Positions 9,747-27,035 are shown, counted from the first letter of the stretch. The stretch is DNA of 64,000 bases from Serratia liquefaciens (GCF_027594825.1 NZ_CP088930.1:2293019-2357018); one strand, 5' to 3'. The notes: generated by a model not told the origin, from the letters alone. Translations and numbers: made by a program.

Positions 9747-9759
9747 TATCAAATAATTA
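9747..9759 (+). promoter_or_regulatory. IHF consensus site in the AT-rich gltB upstream region
   Basis: TATCAAATAATTA fits WATCAANNNNTTR exactly. It sits in a very AT-rich stretch (9721-9780) about 80 bp before the predicted gltB start point, consistent with the IHF/Lrp nucleoprotein control known for E. coli gltB. Confidence 0.6.
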
Positions 9760-9799
9760 AATACAATTATTTCATTAGAAAACCCCCTTAGGCCTATAT

Positions 9800-9828
9800 T
9801 TGACCTGCGTATTCTTTCTCGCTAAGTT
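9800..9828 (+). promoter_or_regulatory. Predicted sigma-70 promoter of gltBD
   Basis: TTGACC (9800-9805) and TAAGTT (9823-9828) are separated by 17 bp. Transcription from about 9835 would leave a ~235-nt leader before gltB. No other strong pair was seen in 9760-10070. Confidence 0.5.
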
Positions 9829-10070
9829 GGAAGTCCGCTGGAAGCTTTCTGGACGGGCAAACGTCTCGTCATATTTATGCAGTAATTTAAGACTCCCTCT
9901 TAAAACAAGTCATTTACCACTTGTGAGCACCATCACGAGAGGCCATTGACGGAGGGCGGAAAAGCAGATCGGCGATATTCAGCTTGCTGATTGGACTTCT
10001 GCCTGACGTTGAGAAGCCCGCTCGTGAGTCGGTTGTGAGAGTCACGCAGAGCCTGGGGAGGTTCACTGAT

Positions 10071-14531
<4,461 letters not shown>

Positions 14532-14542
14532 GAGGTCATTAA

Positions 14543-15961
<1,419 letters not shown>

Positions 15962-15982
15962 TCTTCCGCTGACCTCCCCCCA

Positions 15983-16019
15983 AGGGCCCGCAGCCAAAAC
16001 TGCCGGGCCTTTGTTTTTT
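15983..16019 (+). terminator. Rho-independent terminator of gltBD
   Basis: GGGCCCGCAG pairs (one bulged base) with CTGCCGGGCC, followed by TTTGTTTTTT. Confidence 0.85.
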
Positions 16020-16132
16020 CACTGCTGCCCACACGCTTTGTAACACCCCCTTTAACCCAACGCGCTATAGTATTGAGTTAGCATCACTCAGGGGCGCTGC
16101 TGCGTCTGATATCTTGATAAGGATAGCTAACC

Positions 16133-16612
16133 ATGAAATTCTCCTTTCCCTTACTGACCGGCGCACTGCTGGTTGTCAGCTTCAATTCACTGGCCATGTC
16201 GCTCGACTCTCAGGAAGTGGGTTACAACATTGAGGCACGCGGTGCGGCGTCGGTGGTCGCTCAATTGGCTAAAGCAGGCCAGCTTGCCGCGGTAGAAAAA
16301 AACATCAAACTGGGCGACGATAACTGGATCGCTCTGGCCCCTAAACTGGCCAACGGCGGCAACGCCTCCTTTACCGCCGGCGTGAAGTCAGCCCTGTCTT
16401 CCGCGTTGGTCTATAACCCTGCAGCGGTGCTGCATGCCCTCGATAAAGGCAATAACTTACCGATCAACGATATCTGTACCGCACCGCCGGAAGTGCAAGG
16501 CGATACCGCTATCACCACGTTCAAGCAGCGCGCCACCCATGCACTCACCACCGTGCGTATCGGCGACCTCAGTGCACCGCGTGACGCCTGTATCGCCTCA
16601 TTGAAAAGCTAA
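16133..16612 (+). CDS. Exported protein of unknown function
   Basis: I do not recognise this 159-residue protein. It has a typical Sec signal peptide (MKFSF, hydrophobic 6-18, likely cleavage after SLAMS or nearby), no lipobox and no membrane segment after that, so it should be periplasmic or secreted. The mature part is Ala/Leu-rich and probably helical, with two cysteines (in DICTAPP and RDACIAS) that could form a disulphide. A GATAAGGATAG ribosome-binding region precedes the ATG. It is monocistronic, between the gltBD terminator and convergent sspB. Confidence 0.8.
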   Translation: MKFSFPLLTGALLVVSFNSLAMSLDSQEVGYNIEARGAASVVAQLAKAGQLAAVEKNIKLGDDNWIALAPKLANGGNASFTAGVKSALSSALVYNPAAVLHALDKGNNLPINDICTAPPEVQGDTAITTFKQRATHALTTVRIGDLSAPRDACIASLKS

Positions 16613-16634
16613 GCCAAGCTGGATCGCAGGCAAT

Positions 16635-16660
16635 AAAAAAGGTCGCCGAAGCGACCTTTG
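16635..16660 (-). terminator. Terminator of sspAB
   Basis: GGTCGC-CGAA-GCGACC hairpin with TTTTTT on the minus strand, right after the sspB stop. On the plus strand only three Ts follow, so termination of the upstream gene is less likely. Confidence 0.8.
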
Positions 16661-16679
16661 AGCTTGCACCACTGCGGGA

Positions 16680-17177
16680 TTATTTCACCACGCGCAGTGC
16701 CGGGCGGCCACCACGTGGCGGCGGAGGCGGTTCATCGTCCGAATCGTTATCTTCACTCAGATCCGGCCGATCGCCATCAATCACCGACATCAGGCTTTCC
16801 GATGGGATCGTCTCATTATCCAGGCCTTCAAACGCGCCTTCCGCTTCATAAGCGGCTTCCGGTTCAAACATGGTACCTGCACCGTTCTCACGCGCATAGA
16901 TCGCCAGTACGGCTGCCATTGGCACAGAAACCTGACGCGGCACACCGCCGAAACGTGCGTTGAAATGCACTTCGTCGTTGCCCAGTTCCAGATTGCCCAC
17001 CGCACGCGGCGCAATGTTCAGAACAATCTGTCCATCGCGGGCGAATTCCATCGGCACTTGCACATCAGGACGCGTCACATCTACCACCAGATGCGGTGTT
17101 AGCTGATTGTCCAGCAACCAGTCATAGAACGCCCGCAGCAAGTACGGACGGCGTGGAGTCATCTGAGACATATCCAT
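16680..17177 (-). CDS. sspB: SspB, ClpXP specificity-enhancing factor
   Basis: Adaptor that delivers ssrA-tagged proteins and N-terminal RseA fragments to ClpXP. 165 residues, identical in length to E. coli. The folded substrate-binding domain (to about residue 112) is nearly identical. A variable acidic linker follows, then the conserved C-terminal ClpX-binding tail RGGRPALRVVK. It follows sspA by 5 bp in the same operon. Confidence 0.97.
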   Translation of the reverse strand: MDMSQMTPRRPYLLRAFYDWLLDNQLTPHLVVDVTRPDVQVPMEFARDGQIVLNIAPRAVGNLELGNDEVHFNARFGGVPRQVSVPMAAVLAIYARENGAGTMFEPEAAYEAEGAFEGLDNETIPSESLMSVIDGDRPDLSEDNDSDDEPPPPPRGGRPALRVVK

Positions 17178-17182
17178 GACGC

Positions 17183-17824
17183 TTAGCCCCGAGTCTGCAG
17201 GCGCATTTCGCGCTCGGCTTCGGTCAGGGAGGCCAGGAAGGCATCGCGTTCGAACACGCGAGTCATGTAGCCTTTCAGCTCTTTGGAGCCGGCACCGCTC
17301 AGTTCAATGCCTAACTGCGGCAAACGCCACAGCAGCGGCGCCAGGTAGCAATCCACCAGGCTGAACTCTTCGCTCATGAAATACGGCGTCTGACCAAAGA
17401 TAGGGGCAATCGCCAGCAGCTCTTCGCGCAGTTGACGGCGAGCTGATTCAGCTTCCTGACCGTTGCTCTGCTCGATTTTGTACATCAGCGAATACCAGTT
17501 TTTCTCGATACGCAGCATCATCAGGCGGCTCTCGCCACGCGCGACCGGATAAACCGGCATCAACGGCGGGTGCGGGAAGCGTTCATCAAGGTATTCCATG
17601 ATGATACGGGATTCATACAGGGTCAGTTCGCGATCGACCAGCGTAGGCACCGTCTGGTACGGATTGAGGTCAATCAGATCCTGCGGCAGGTTATCCAACT
17701 CAACCTGCTCAATCTCGACGCTGACACCTTTCTCCGCCAGTACGATACGTACTTGATGGCTAAAAATGTCGGTCGGGCCAGAGAACAGCGTCATTACCGA
17801 ACGTTTGTTGGCAGCGACAGCCAT
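17183..17824 (-). CDS. sspA: SspA, stringent starvation protein A
   Basis: GST-fold RNA-polymerase-associated protein needed for stationary-phase acid tolerance and reduction of H-NS levels. Start 17824 (GGAGG 6 nt upstream) gives 213 residues, like E. coli (212), and begins MAVAANKRSVMTLFSGPTD. The thioredoxin-like N-terminal domain keeps the cis-Pro region TVPTLVDRE; the helical C-terminal domain includes DCYLAPLLWRLPQLGI. Operon sspA-sspB. Confidence 0.97.
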   Translation of the reverse strand: MAVAANKRSVMTLFSGPTDIFSHQVRIVLAEKGVSVEIEQVELDNLPQDLIDLNPYQTVPTLVDRELTLYESRIIMEYLDERFPHPPLMPVYPVARGESRLMMLRIEKNWYSLMYKIEQSNGQEAESARRQLREELLAIAPIFGQTPYFMSEEFSLVDCYLAPLLWRLPQLGIELSGAGSKELKGYMTRVFERDAFLASLTEAEREMRLQTRG

Positions 17825-18099
17825 GAAAACCTCCAAGTTATCTAGAAAATACTGCGAATAGCCCACTGACAGGCTGCTATCCTGAATGATCTTGACCGCA
17901 GGCCAGCAACTCGCAGCTAAACCTTAGGTCATAAAACCGGCCTCGGAGGTAAACTGATAACTGCTGCATGGCGAACAGGCGCAAAAGTGGATGATAGTTT
18001 ACCAGATTTTGCTTGTTTTGTGGGGGCTGTGCGGCGAATTCGTATTGAATTGTCTGATATACCAAAGATTTTAGTAGCAGTAACGTGATTTTCAGGCAT

Positions 18100-18128
18100 A
18101 AAAAAACCCGGTGAAGCACCGGGTTTTT
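18100..18128 (-). terminator. Terminator of rplM-rpsI
   Basis: AAAACCCGGTG-CTT-CACCGGGTTTTTTT read on the minus strand, 33 bp past the rpsI stop. The A/T tracts on both sides would also allow function on the plus strand. Confidence 0.85.
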
Positions 18129-18160
18129 GGCGTAAATTCCACTGCCGAAGCAGTAAAAAA

Positions 18161-18556
<396 letters not shown>

Positions 18557-18568
18557 CTATAATCCCGA

Positions 18569-19063
<495 letters not shown>

Positions 19064-19166
19064 TCACACGACCATACAAGTCCAGCAAACCTACCCCTTC
19101 GAATAGCCATTGCCGGCACTATAAAGTTTTTGGGAAAAAAACTTTGTTGTAACGTGGGGTCGCAAG

Positions 19167-19172
19167 ATTATA
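19167..19172 (-). promoter_or_regulatory. Likely -10 element of the rplM-rpsI promoter
   Basis: A perfect TATAAT on the minus strand about 170 bp before rplM. No good -35 hexamer is at 17 bp, so the call rests on the -10 and on the long leader expected for L13 autoregulation. Confidence 0.4.
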
Positions 19173-19270
19173 GAGAAGTCGCTCACAAAGATCGAACGCT
19201 TTTTGAATGGAAACGCAATTAATCGCCAGCAGCGGAAAATCGGGGCGCCAGCAGTAACGCCCCCGGGCAA

Positions 19271-20398
19271 TCACGGCAGATGCGGCAACTTGAGATATTC
19301 CTCGCTTTGCATCTCCTGCAGGCGTGACAGGCAGCGCTGGTACTCGAACTTCAGCCGCTCGCCCTGGTAAATCTCGAACATCGAGGCTTCGGCGGCGATC
19401 ACCAACTTGACGTGGCGCTCGTAGAATTCATCCACCAACGCCAGGAAGCGGCGTGCGGTATTTTCCTTTAGCGGCCCCATCACGCGCACATTATACAGGA
19501 TAACGCTGTGGTAGAAGCGCGATAAGGCGATGTAATCAAGCTGGCTGCGTGCTTCCTCACACAAGGTGTGAAAATCTACGGCCAGCACGCCGTCTACCGC
19601 GTGGATAACCTGCAGCGGCCGGTGATTGATCTGCAATACCGGTGCCGCCTCGCCTTTCTTGCCGGCCAGTTTCACGAACATCTGATCCATCGCCTGTCGG
19701 GTTTGTTCATCCAGCGGCGTCAGATACAGGTGCGCCTGAGTCAGGGTGCGCAGACGATAATCAATGCCGGCGTCAACGTTCATCACATCGCAATATTCGT
19801 TAATCAAATCGATCGCCGGCAGGAAGCGCGCGCGCTGCAGACCGTTGCGATACAAATCGTCCGGCGGAATATTGGAGGTAGCGACCAGCGTGATGCCACG
19901 GGCAAACAACGCCTGTAACAGCGTCGCCAGCAGCATGGCGTCGGTGATGTCTGAAACAAAGAACTCGTCGAAACACAGCACATCGGTTTGCGCCTTGAAC
20001 CCATCAGCGATGATTTCCAGTGGGTTTTCCTGCCCCTGTAATTCGGTCAGCTCTTCGTGCACCCGCAGCATGAATCGGTGGAAATGCAGCCGTAGCTTGC
20101 GCTCACCCGGCAGGCTGTGGAAGAACATATCCATCAGCCAGGTTTTGCCACGCCCGACCCCGCCCCACATATATAAGCCCTGTACCGGGCGCTGTTTTGC
20201 CGTTTCGCTGCTTTTACCCAGCAGACGGCTCAGCTTGCCGCGCAGACCGCCGACCGGGGCACTGGCAACCGGTATTTGCTGCAAGGCCTGATAGATATGA
20301 TCCAGCTGAGTCACGGCCTGGCGTTGAACCTCATCGGCCTGGTATTCCCCCGCAGCAAGCAGCCGCTGGTAGCGTGATAACGGTGATTGTGCCTGCAT
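19271..20398 (-). CDS. zapE: ZapE, cell-division AFG1-type ATPase
   Basis: AFG1-like ATPase that associates with FtsZ late in constriction and destabilises FtsZ polymers. 375 residues, the same as E. coli. Walker A is GGVGRGKTWLMD (~79-90), Walker B is VLCFDEFFVSD (~140-150), and a sensor/arginine segment with TSNIPPDDLYRNGLQR follows. It is divergent from zapG. Confidence 0.97.
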   Translation of the reverse strand: MQAQSPLSRYQRLLAAGEYQADEVQRQAVTQLDHIYQALQQIPVASAPVGGLRGKLSRLLGKSSETAKQRPVQGLYMWGGVGRGKTWLMDMFFHSLPGERKLRLHFHRFMLRVHEELTELQGQENPLEIIADGFKAQTDVLCFDEFFVSDITDAMLLATLLQALFARGITLVATSNIPPDDLYRNGLQRARFLPAIDLINEYCDVMNVDAGIDYRLRTLTQAHLYLTPLDEQTRQAMDQMFVKLAGKKGEAAPVLQINHRPLQVIHAVDGVLAVDFHTLCEEARSQLDYIALSRFYHSVILYNVRVMGPLKENTARRFLALVDEFYERHVKLVIAAEASMFEIYQGERLKFEYQRCLSRLQEMQSEEYLKLPHLP

Positions 20399-20629
20399 CT
20401 GTTCGATGTTCCCTAAGAACGCTTAGAAATTATTTAGCCCATTTTCGCGACATATTACGGCCGGTTAGCCCTCATATCGCCACAAATGCCCACTCTGAGC
20501 GGCGCTGAAAACCCTGCAAAAATCAGGTCAAAGCTCATCAGGATTCCACTCGGACAAGGTTAACGGTTATAGTGGATATTATTAAGTGAAAAATCCCTGC
20601 GGAACAACGAAGTCAAAATAGGAGTCATC

Positions 20630-21031
20630 ATGACCTGGGAGTATGCGCTGATTGGTTTGGTGGTCGGTATCGTCATTGGTGCGGTAGCGATGCGTTTTGG
20701 TAACCGTAAATTACGTCAACAACAAGTTTTGCAGAACGAGTTGGATAAGAGCAAAACCGAGCTGGAAGAGTATCGTCAGGAGTTGGTCGGTCACTTTGCC
20801 CGCAGCGCCGAGCTGCTGGACAACATGGCACGCGATTATCGCCAGCTGTATCAGCATATGGCGAAAAGCTCCAACAACCTGCTGCCGGATCTGCCGATGC
20901 AGGAAAATCCGTTCCGCTATCGCCTGACCGAAGCCGAAGCGGATAACGACCAGGCGCCGGTAGAAATGCCGCGCGACTACTCCGAAGGCGCATCAGGCCT
21001 GCTGCGTGGCGAACGTCCACGTCGCGACTAA
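20630..21031 (+). CDS. zapG: ZapG (YhcB), inner-membrane division/envelope protein
   Basis: DUF1043 protein linked to divisome and envelope growth control. 133 residues: one N-terminal membrane helix (about 4-22), then a coiled coil (25-85) and a disordered, acidic/basic C-terminal tail. GGAG ribosome-binding site 8 nt before the ATG. Divergent from zapE, as in E. coli. Confidence 0.96.
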   Translation: MTWEYALIGLVVGIVIGAVAMRFGNRKLRQQQVLQNELDKSKTELEEYRQELVGHFARSAELLDNMARDYRQLYQHMAKSSNNLLPDLPMQENPFRYRLTEAEADNDQAPVEMPRDYSEGASGLLRGERPRRD

Positions 21032-21043
21032 ACGCCGTTCTTC

Positions 21044-21070
21044 GCCCGTGGGCCAGCCCCACGGGTTTTT
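21044..21070 (+). terminator. Terminator of zapG
   Basis: CCCGTGGG-CCAGC-CCCACGGG followed by TTTTT. Confidence 0.85.
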
Positions 21071-21226
21071 GATCCCCCTCATACTTATTCCCCTGCACTG
21101 AGCTATCCTTAACGCTGACGATTGAGTGAACTTTTCACGCAAATTCACGGTCTTACCCTTCACTATGGTATTGCTGCTGCTTTATCATCACTATTCCACC
21201 GGCAGGTATTGAGAGAGCTATTATCA

Positions 21227-22597
21227 ATGAAGAAAAAGTCGTTAATTCTTAGTGCATTGGCAATGAGTATTGGCCTCACACTGACCTCCGTACCGGCTGC
21301 CACCGCCGCGATGCCCATCGCCGTTCAGGGGCAACCGCTGCCAAGCCTGGCGCCGATGCTGGAGAAGGTCTTGCCCGCAGTGGTCAGCGTGCATGTTGAA
21401 GGAACCCAGGTACAGCGCCAGCAAGTTCCGGAGGAGTTCAGACGCTTCTTTGGCCCAGGCGGCCCTGGGCAACAACAAAGCTCGCGCCCGTTTGAAGGCT
21501 TGGGTTCCGGCGTCATCATCGACGCCGCCAAGGGCTATGTACTGACCAACAACCACGTGATCAACAACGCCGATAAAATCAGCGTGCAGTTGAACGATGG
21601 CCGTGAAGTGGACGCCAAGCTGGTAGGCCGTGACGAACAGTCCGATATCGCCCTGCTGCAGCTCAACGACGTGAAAAACCTGACCGCTATAAAAATAGCG
21701 GACTCCGATAAACTGCGGGTCGGCGATTTCGCCGTGGCCGTCGGCAACCCGTTTGGCCTGGGCCAAACCGCCACTTCCGGCATCATTTCCGCCTTGGGCC
21801 GCAGCGGCCTGAACCTGGAAGGGTTGGAAAACTTTATTCAGACCGATGCGTCCATCAACCGCGGTAACTCCGGCGGCGCACTGGTTAACCTCAATGGTGA
21901 GCTGATCGGCATCAACACCGCCATTTTGGCGCCAAGCGGCGGCAACGTCGGTATCGGTTTTGCCATTCCGAGCAACATGGCGCAGAACCTCAGCCAGCAG
22001 TTAATCGAGTTTGGCGAAGTGAAACGCGGGCTGCTGGGCATTAAAGGCAGTGAAATGACGGCTGATATGGCCAAAGCCTTTAATACCGACGCGCAACGCG
22101 GGGCATTCGTCAGTGAAGTGCTGCCGAAATCCGCCGCGGCCAAGGCGGGCATCAAGGCCGGCGACATCCTGGTTTCGGTCGACGGCAAGCCCGTCAGCAG
22201 TTTCGCCGAACTGCGCGCCAAGGTCGGTACCACCGCACCGGGGAAAACCATCAAGGTCGGCCTGCTGCGCGACGGCAAACCGCAGGAAGTTTCCGTTACG
22301 CTGGATAACAGCGAAAGCGCCTCAACCAATGCCGAAACGCTTTCCCCAGCCCTGCAGGGGGTTTCACTGAGCAACGGGGCGATCCCAAGCGGTGAAAAAG
22401 GCGTGAAGATCGATAAAGTGGATAAAGGCTCTGCGGCTGCACAAATCGGGCTGCAAAAAGACGATGTGATCATTGGCGTCAACCGCCAGCGAATTGAGAA
22501 CATCACGGCGTTGCGCAAGGTGCTTGAGGCCAAACCACCGGTCATGGCGCTGAACATCGTGCGCGGCGGCGAAACCATTTATCTGCTGCTGCGCTGA
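21227..22597 (+). CDS. degQ: DegQ, periplasmic HtrA-type protease
   Basis: Periplasmic serine protease/chaperone for unfolded envelope proteins. I chose ATG 21227 (MKKKSLILSALAM...), which starts a clear signal peptide cut after ATAA and gives 456 residues (E. coli 455); the open frame from 21122 upstream is non-homologous. Trypsin-like domain with His in TNNHVI, Asp in SDIALLQL and Ser in RGNSGGAL, then two PDZ domains (about 280-370 and 385-456). It lacks the long Q-linker of DegP. Followed by degS. Confidence 0.97.
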   Translation: MKKKSLILSALAMSIGLTLTSVPAATAAMPIAVQGQPLPSLAPMLEKVLPAVVSVHVEGTQVQRQQVPEEFRRFFGPGGPGQQQSSRPFEGLGSGVIIDAAKGYVLTNNHVINNADKISVQLNDGREVDAKLVGRDEQSDIALLQLNDVKNLTAIKIADSDKLRVGDFAVAVGNPFGLGQTATSGIISALGRSGLNLEGLENFIQTDASINRGNSGGALVNLNGELIGINTAILAPSGGNVGIGFAIPSNMAQNLSQQLIEFGEVKRGLLGIKGSEMTADMAKAFNTDAQRGAFVSEVLPKSAAAKAGIKAGDILVSVDGKPVSSFAELRAKVGTTAPGKTIKVGLLRDGKPQEVSVTLDNSESASTNAETLSPALQGVSLSNGAIPSGEKGVKIDKVDKGSAAAQIGLQKDDVIIGVNRQRIENITALRKVLEAKPPVMALNIVRGGETIYLLLR

Positions 22598-22615
22598 TCG
22601 TATATTTGTTTAAAA

Positions 22616-22644
22616 ACCGGGCGCGGTGACATACTGCGCCCGGT
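22616..22644 (+). terminator. Hairpin between degQ and degS
   Basis: A perfect 9-bp stem ACCGGGCGC/GCGCCCGGT with an 11-nt loop but no U tract. It could reduce read-through or stabilise the degQ mRNA end. Confidence 0.4.
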
Positions 22645-22693
22645 ATTCTCATGTTATCCTCCCGGTATCTTTCATCTCACGTACTAAAACTCC

Positions 22694-23752
22694 ATGTTTG
22701 CTAAGCTCTTGCGCTCCGTCGTTATTGGTCTAATCGTTGCCGGCCTGCTGCTGGTTGCTTTGCCCGTGCTACGTTCTTCCAATGCTTTGTTCGCAGAAAA
22801 ACATGATAATACCCGTGATGAAACGCCCGTCAGTTACAACAAGGCGGTGCGACGTGCCGCGCCTGCCGTAGTCAATATCTACAACCGCAACATGAACGGC
22901 ACCGCCAACGTGCTGTCGCTGGGTTCTGGCGTGATCATGAATGAACGCGGCTATATCCTGACCAATCGACACGTGATCAAGGATGCGCAACAAATTACCG
23001 TGGTCGTGCAGGACGGTCGCCGCTATGAGGCGCTGCTGGTCGGCTCGGACAGCCTGACCGATCTGGCGGTGCTGAAAATAGATCAGGGCAACCTGCCGGT
23101 GATCCCGATTAATAACGCGCGCACCGCGCACGTGGGTGACGTCGTGCTGGCGATTGGCAACCCTTATAACCTCGGCCAGACCGTGACTCAGGGGATCCTC
23201 AGCGCCACAGGCCGTATCAGTATGAGCACCACCGGGCGCCAGACCTTCCTGCAGACCGATGCCTCGATTAACCGCGGCAACTCGGGCGGTGCTTTGGTCA
23301 ACTCCCTGGGCGAGTTAATCGGCATCAATACCCTGACCTACGATAAAATCACCGACGGTGAAACGCCGGAAGGCCTGGGCTTCGCCATTCCCATCGAACT
23401 GGCCACCAAGATTATGGACAAGCTGATCCGCGACGGCCGCGTCATTCGGGGTTATTTTGGTATTCAGGGCAAAGAGATTATTCCGCTGCGCTCGTCCAAT
23501 TCCGGTATCGATCGCCTGCAGGGCATTATCGTGACTGAAATTACCCAGGGCGGGCCGGCAGGCAACGCCGGTTTCCATATTAACGACGTGATCATTAACG
23601 TGGACAACAAGCCTGCGGTATCGGTGTTGGAGACCATGGATCAGGTGGCCGAGATACGCCCGGGTACGGAAATTCCGGTGGTGGTCCTGCGCGAAGGCAA
23701 ACGCATCACGCTGAAGATGACCGTGGGTGAATTCCCGGAAGACAATAATTAA
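22694..23752 (+). CDS. degS: DegS, regulated-intramembrane-proteolysis site-1 protease
   Basis: Inner-membrane-anchored protease that starts the sigma-E response by cutting RseA when misfolded porin C-termini bind its PDZ domain. 352 residues (E. coli 355). One N-terminal membrane anchor (about 5-27), protease domain with His in TNRHVI, Asp in LTDLAVLKI and Ser in RGNSGGAL, and a single PDZ domain (about 255-350). Downstream of degQ in the same direction, convergent with murA. Confidence 0.97.
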   Translation: MFAKLLRSVVIGLIVAGLLLVALPVLRSSNALFAEKHDNTRDETPVSYNKAVRRAAPAVVNIYNRNMNGTANVLSLGSGVIMNERGYILTNRHVIKDAQQITVVVQDGRRYEALLVGSDSLTDLAVLKIDQGNLPVIPINNARTAHVGDVVLAIGNPYNLGQTVTQGILSATGRISMSTTGRQTFLQTDASINRGNSGGALVNSLGELIGINTLTYDKITDGETPEGLGFAIPIELATKIMDKLIRDGRVIRGYFGIQGKEIIPLRSSNSGIDRLQGIIVTEITQGGPAGNAGFHINDVIINVDNKPAVSVLETMDQVAEIRPGTEIPVVVLREGKRITLKMTVGEFPEDNN

Positions 23753-23823
23753 AAAGGCCCGGCAATGCCGAGCCCTCAATACTGCATTGACTACGCCGGA
23801 GCCAGGCCCCGGCGTCAGACAAA

Positions 23824-25101
<1,278 letters not shown>

Positions 25102-25138
25102 CTAAACTGACGCTGCCCGCCCCGCTGGGCAAACAGCC

Positions 25139-25393
25139 TTAAAATCCGTTGAGTTTGCGATCTCGCTGCCACTCTTCAGGGGTGTACGCCTTAATCGACA
25201 AGGCGTGAATACGGTTGTCCGCAATGTATTCCATCAGCGGCGCATAGACCGTCTGTTGTTTCTTGACGCGGCTCATGGCGGCAAACAGCTCACCGACCAC
25301 GATCACCTGAAAATGGCTGCCGTCGCCGGTAACATGTGCTTCTTCCAGTGCCAATGCGCGCATCAGCACATCTTTAATCTCGCTATTTTCCAT
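25139..25393 (-). CDS. ibaG: IbaG (YrbA), BolA-family protein
   Basis: BolA-like protein that forms Fe-S-linked complexes with monothiol glutaredoxin and is tied to acid resistance. 84 residues. The conserved His and surroundings are present ([12 protein letters not shown], then [13 protein letters not shown]). Lies 55 bp upstream of murA, probably co-transcribed with it. Confidence 0.96.
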   Translation of the reverse strand: MENSEIKDVLMRALALEEAHVTGDGSHFQVIVVGELFAAMSRVKKQQTVYAPLMEYIADNRIHALSIKAYTPEEWQRDRKLNGF

Positions 25394-25470
25394 AGTATCC
25401 AGTTCTGTATCAAAAGGATCATAATCAGCCTGATATCTTAGTGGAATACGACGTTTTCTTAAACTAAAGA

Positions 25471-25495
25471 AAAAGCCCCTGTTGTACAGGGGCTT
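25471..25495 (-). terminator. Terminator of mlaFEDCB
   Basis: AAGCCCCTG-TACAA-CAGGGGCTT with a T-rich tail on the minus strand, between mlaB and ibaG. It separates the mla genes from ibaG-murA, at least partly. Confidence 0.75.
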
Positions 25496-25533
25496 TCTGG
25501 GGAGAAAACGTCTTCATCCAGTTGAAAATCGGG

Positions 25534-25836
25534 CTAACCAGCGGTATCGACAGGCATTATTGCTTGCAGATTGTACAGTGCGATCAGCGTTTTCAAGCGA
25601 TCGCCGGCGCCAGAAATTTTTAATTCCACGCCATGTTGGCGCTGCTGTTCGCGCAGATGCACCAGCAGTGCCAGCCCGGACGAGTCCACCCGCTGCAGTT
25701 GAGTCACGTCGATAACGGTTTTATCCGCCAGCAACGTTTCCCGCTGTTCCCACAGCGGCAGCAGCGTTTCCCGATCCAGTGCACCGCGCAGGATCAGGGT
25801 CTGTTGCTGCGATTCAAAGCTGAGTGCCGCTGACAT
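25534..25836 (-). CDS. mlaB: MlaB, STAS-domain subunit of the phospholipid transporter
   Basis: Cytoplasmic STAS-domain protein that binds and activates the MlaF ATPase in the MlaFEDB complex. 100 residues. The STAS motif VDSSGLALLVHL is present with the conserved functional Thr/Ser region. Its ATG shares one base with the mlaC stop (TGATG), so the frame extension to 25932 inside mlaC is rejected. Confidence 0.95.
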   Translation of the reverse strand: MSAALSFESQQQTLILRGALDRETLLPLWEQRETLLADKTVIDVTQLQRVDSSGLALLVHLREQQRQHGVELKISGAGDRLKTLIALYNLQAIMPVDTAG

Positions 25837-26465
25837 CAGTTTTTCTGATCCAGCGTAATCGGCTGAGCCGCCGCCGCTTGCAGTTGCTTGGTCAGGCCGT
25901 CGATCCCCTGGGTACGCAGCGTAGAAGCCCACTCGTTCTGCTTGGTGGTAATCATGCTGACGCCTTCGGCGATCATGTCATAGGCCTGCCAGTGACCGGT
26001 TTTGGTGTTTTTGCGCCACTGGAAGTCCAGACGCACCGGCGGGCGACCGCCGTTGTCGATGATGGTCACGCGGATCGCCACAATGCTGGCGTCGCCCAGC
26101 GGCTTCTCGGGTTCAATCTGATAAGTTTGGCCGTGGTACATGGCCAGCGCCTGGCCGTAAGCCTGTTCCAGATAGGCCTGGAATGCGGTGAAGTAGGCTT
26201 CACGCTGCGCCGGCGTCGCTTCTTTGTAAAAACGGCCCAGCACCAGCGCACCGGCGTATTTGACCTGCACAAACGGCATCAGTTCCTGATGCACCACTGA
26301 ACGCAGGTAGTTCGGGTCCTGCTTGATTTTCGGCTGTTCGGTTTTCAGACGGGTGAAGGTCTTCTCAGCCGCGTCTTGCATCAGGCTGTAAGGATTGGTC
26401 TGATCGACCGCATTCGCCAGCGGTGCGACCACCAGCAGGGCAACCATAAGTAAACGTTTAAACAT
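25836..26465 (-). CDS. mlaC: MlaC, periplasmic phospholipid shuttle
   Basis: Carries phospholipid between the outer-membrane MlaA-porin complex and the inner-membrane MlaFEDB complex. 209 residues with a signal peptide (cut after ANA), then the NTF2-like lipid-binding fold. Conserved blocks [14 protein letters not shown] and DFQWRKN are seen. 14 bp after mlaD. Confidence 0.97.
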   Translation of the reverse strand: MFKRLLMVALLVVAPLANAVDQTNPYSLMQDAAEKTFTRLKTEQPKIKQDPNYLRSVVHQELMPFVQVKYAGALVLGRFYKEATPAQREAYFTAFQAYLEQAYGQALAMYHGQTYQIEPEKPLGDASIVAIRVTIIDNGGRPPVRLDFQWRKNTKTGHWQAYDMIAEGVSMITTKQNEWASTLRTQGIDGLTKQLQAAAAQPITLDQKN

Positions 26466-26479
26466 GCAGGTTTCCTCTC

Positions 26480-27031
26480 TTAATGAATAGGGGCAGCGGC
26501 TTGTGGGGCAGCGCCGGCAGCCGGCTGAGCAGCCGCGTCTCCCGTTTTGGCTGCATCATCCTGACCGCCGCTCTTATACAGGAACTGGCCGATCAGATCT
26601 TCCAGAACCATGGCTGATTTGGTGTCCTGAATCGTGCCGCCGTCTTTCAAAATGGCCGTGCCCATGTCCGGATCTTCAAAACCGACGTTCAGCGCCAGAT
26701 ATTGTTCCCCCAACAGGCCGGAGGTGCGGATCGCCAGCGAACTGGTGTCCGGGATCTGGTCGTATTTATCCTGGATATCCAGGGCTACGCGCGGCGTATA
26801 GGTTTTAGGATCGAGCGTGATATCAGCCACTCGGCCAATCATCACACCGCCGATTTTCACCGGAGAACGCGCTTTCAGACCGCCGATGTTATCGAAGGTC
26901 GCATAGATGCGGTATGTCGGCTCGTTACCGATCGACTTAATGTTGGCCACTTGCAGGCACAGAAACACGATGGCGCACAGCGCAATCAGCATAAATGCCC
27001 CAACCCAGATTTCACTCTTCTTCGTTTGCAT
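26480..27031 (-). CDS. mlaD: MlaD, MCE-domain subunit of the phospholipid transporter
   Basis: Membrane-anchored MCE protein forming a hexameric ring on the periplasmic side of MlaFEDB. Start [11 protein letters not shown] at 27031 gives 183 residues, the E. coli length. One N-terminal helix (about 8-28) precedes the MCE domain (38-115) with [12 protein letters not shown]; the pore-loop/C-terminal helix includes [11 protein letters not shown]. The tail is Ala/Gly-rich and variable. Gap to mlaE is 4 bp. Confidence 0.97.
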   Translation of the reverse strand: MQTKKSEIWVGAFMLIALCAIVFLCLQVANIKSIGNEPTYRIYATFDNIGGLKARSPVKIGGVMIGRVADITLDPKTYTPRVALDIQDKYDQIPDTSSLAIRTSGLLGEQYLALNVGFEDPDMGTAILKDGGTIQDTKSAMVLEDLIGQFLYKSGGQDDAAKTGDAAAQPAAGAAPQAAAPIH

Positions 27032-27035
27032 CGAA

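Noticed and set aside
9984..10070. N-terminal extension of gltB by 29 residues
   Set aside because: The ATG at 10071 has GGGGAGG at proper distance and gives exactly the E. coli length with the 11-residue propeptide.
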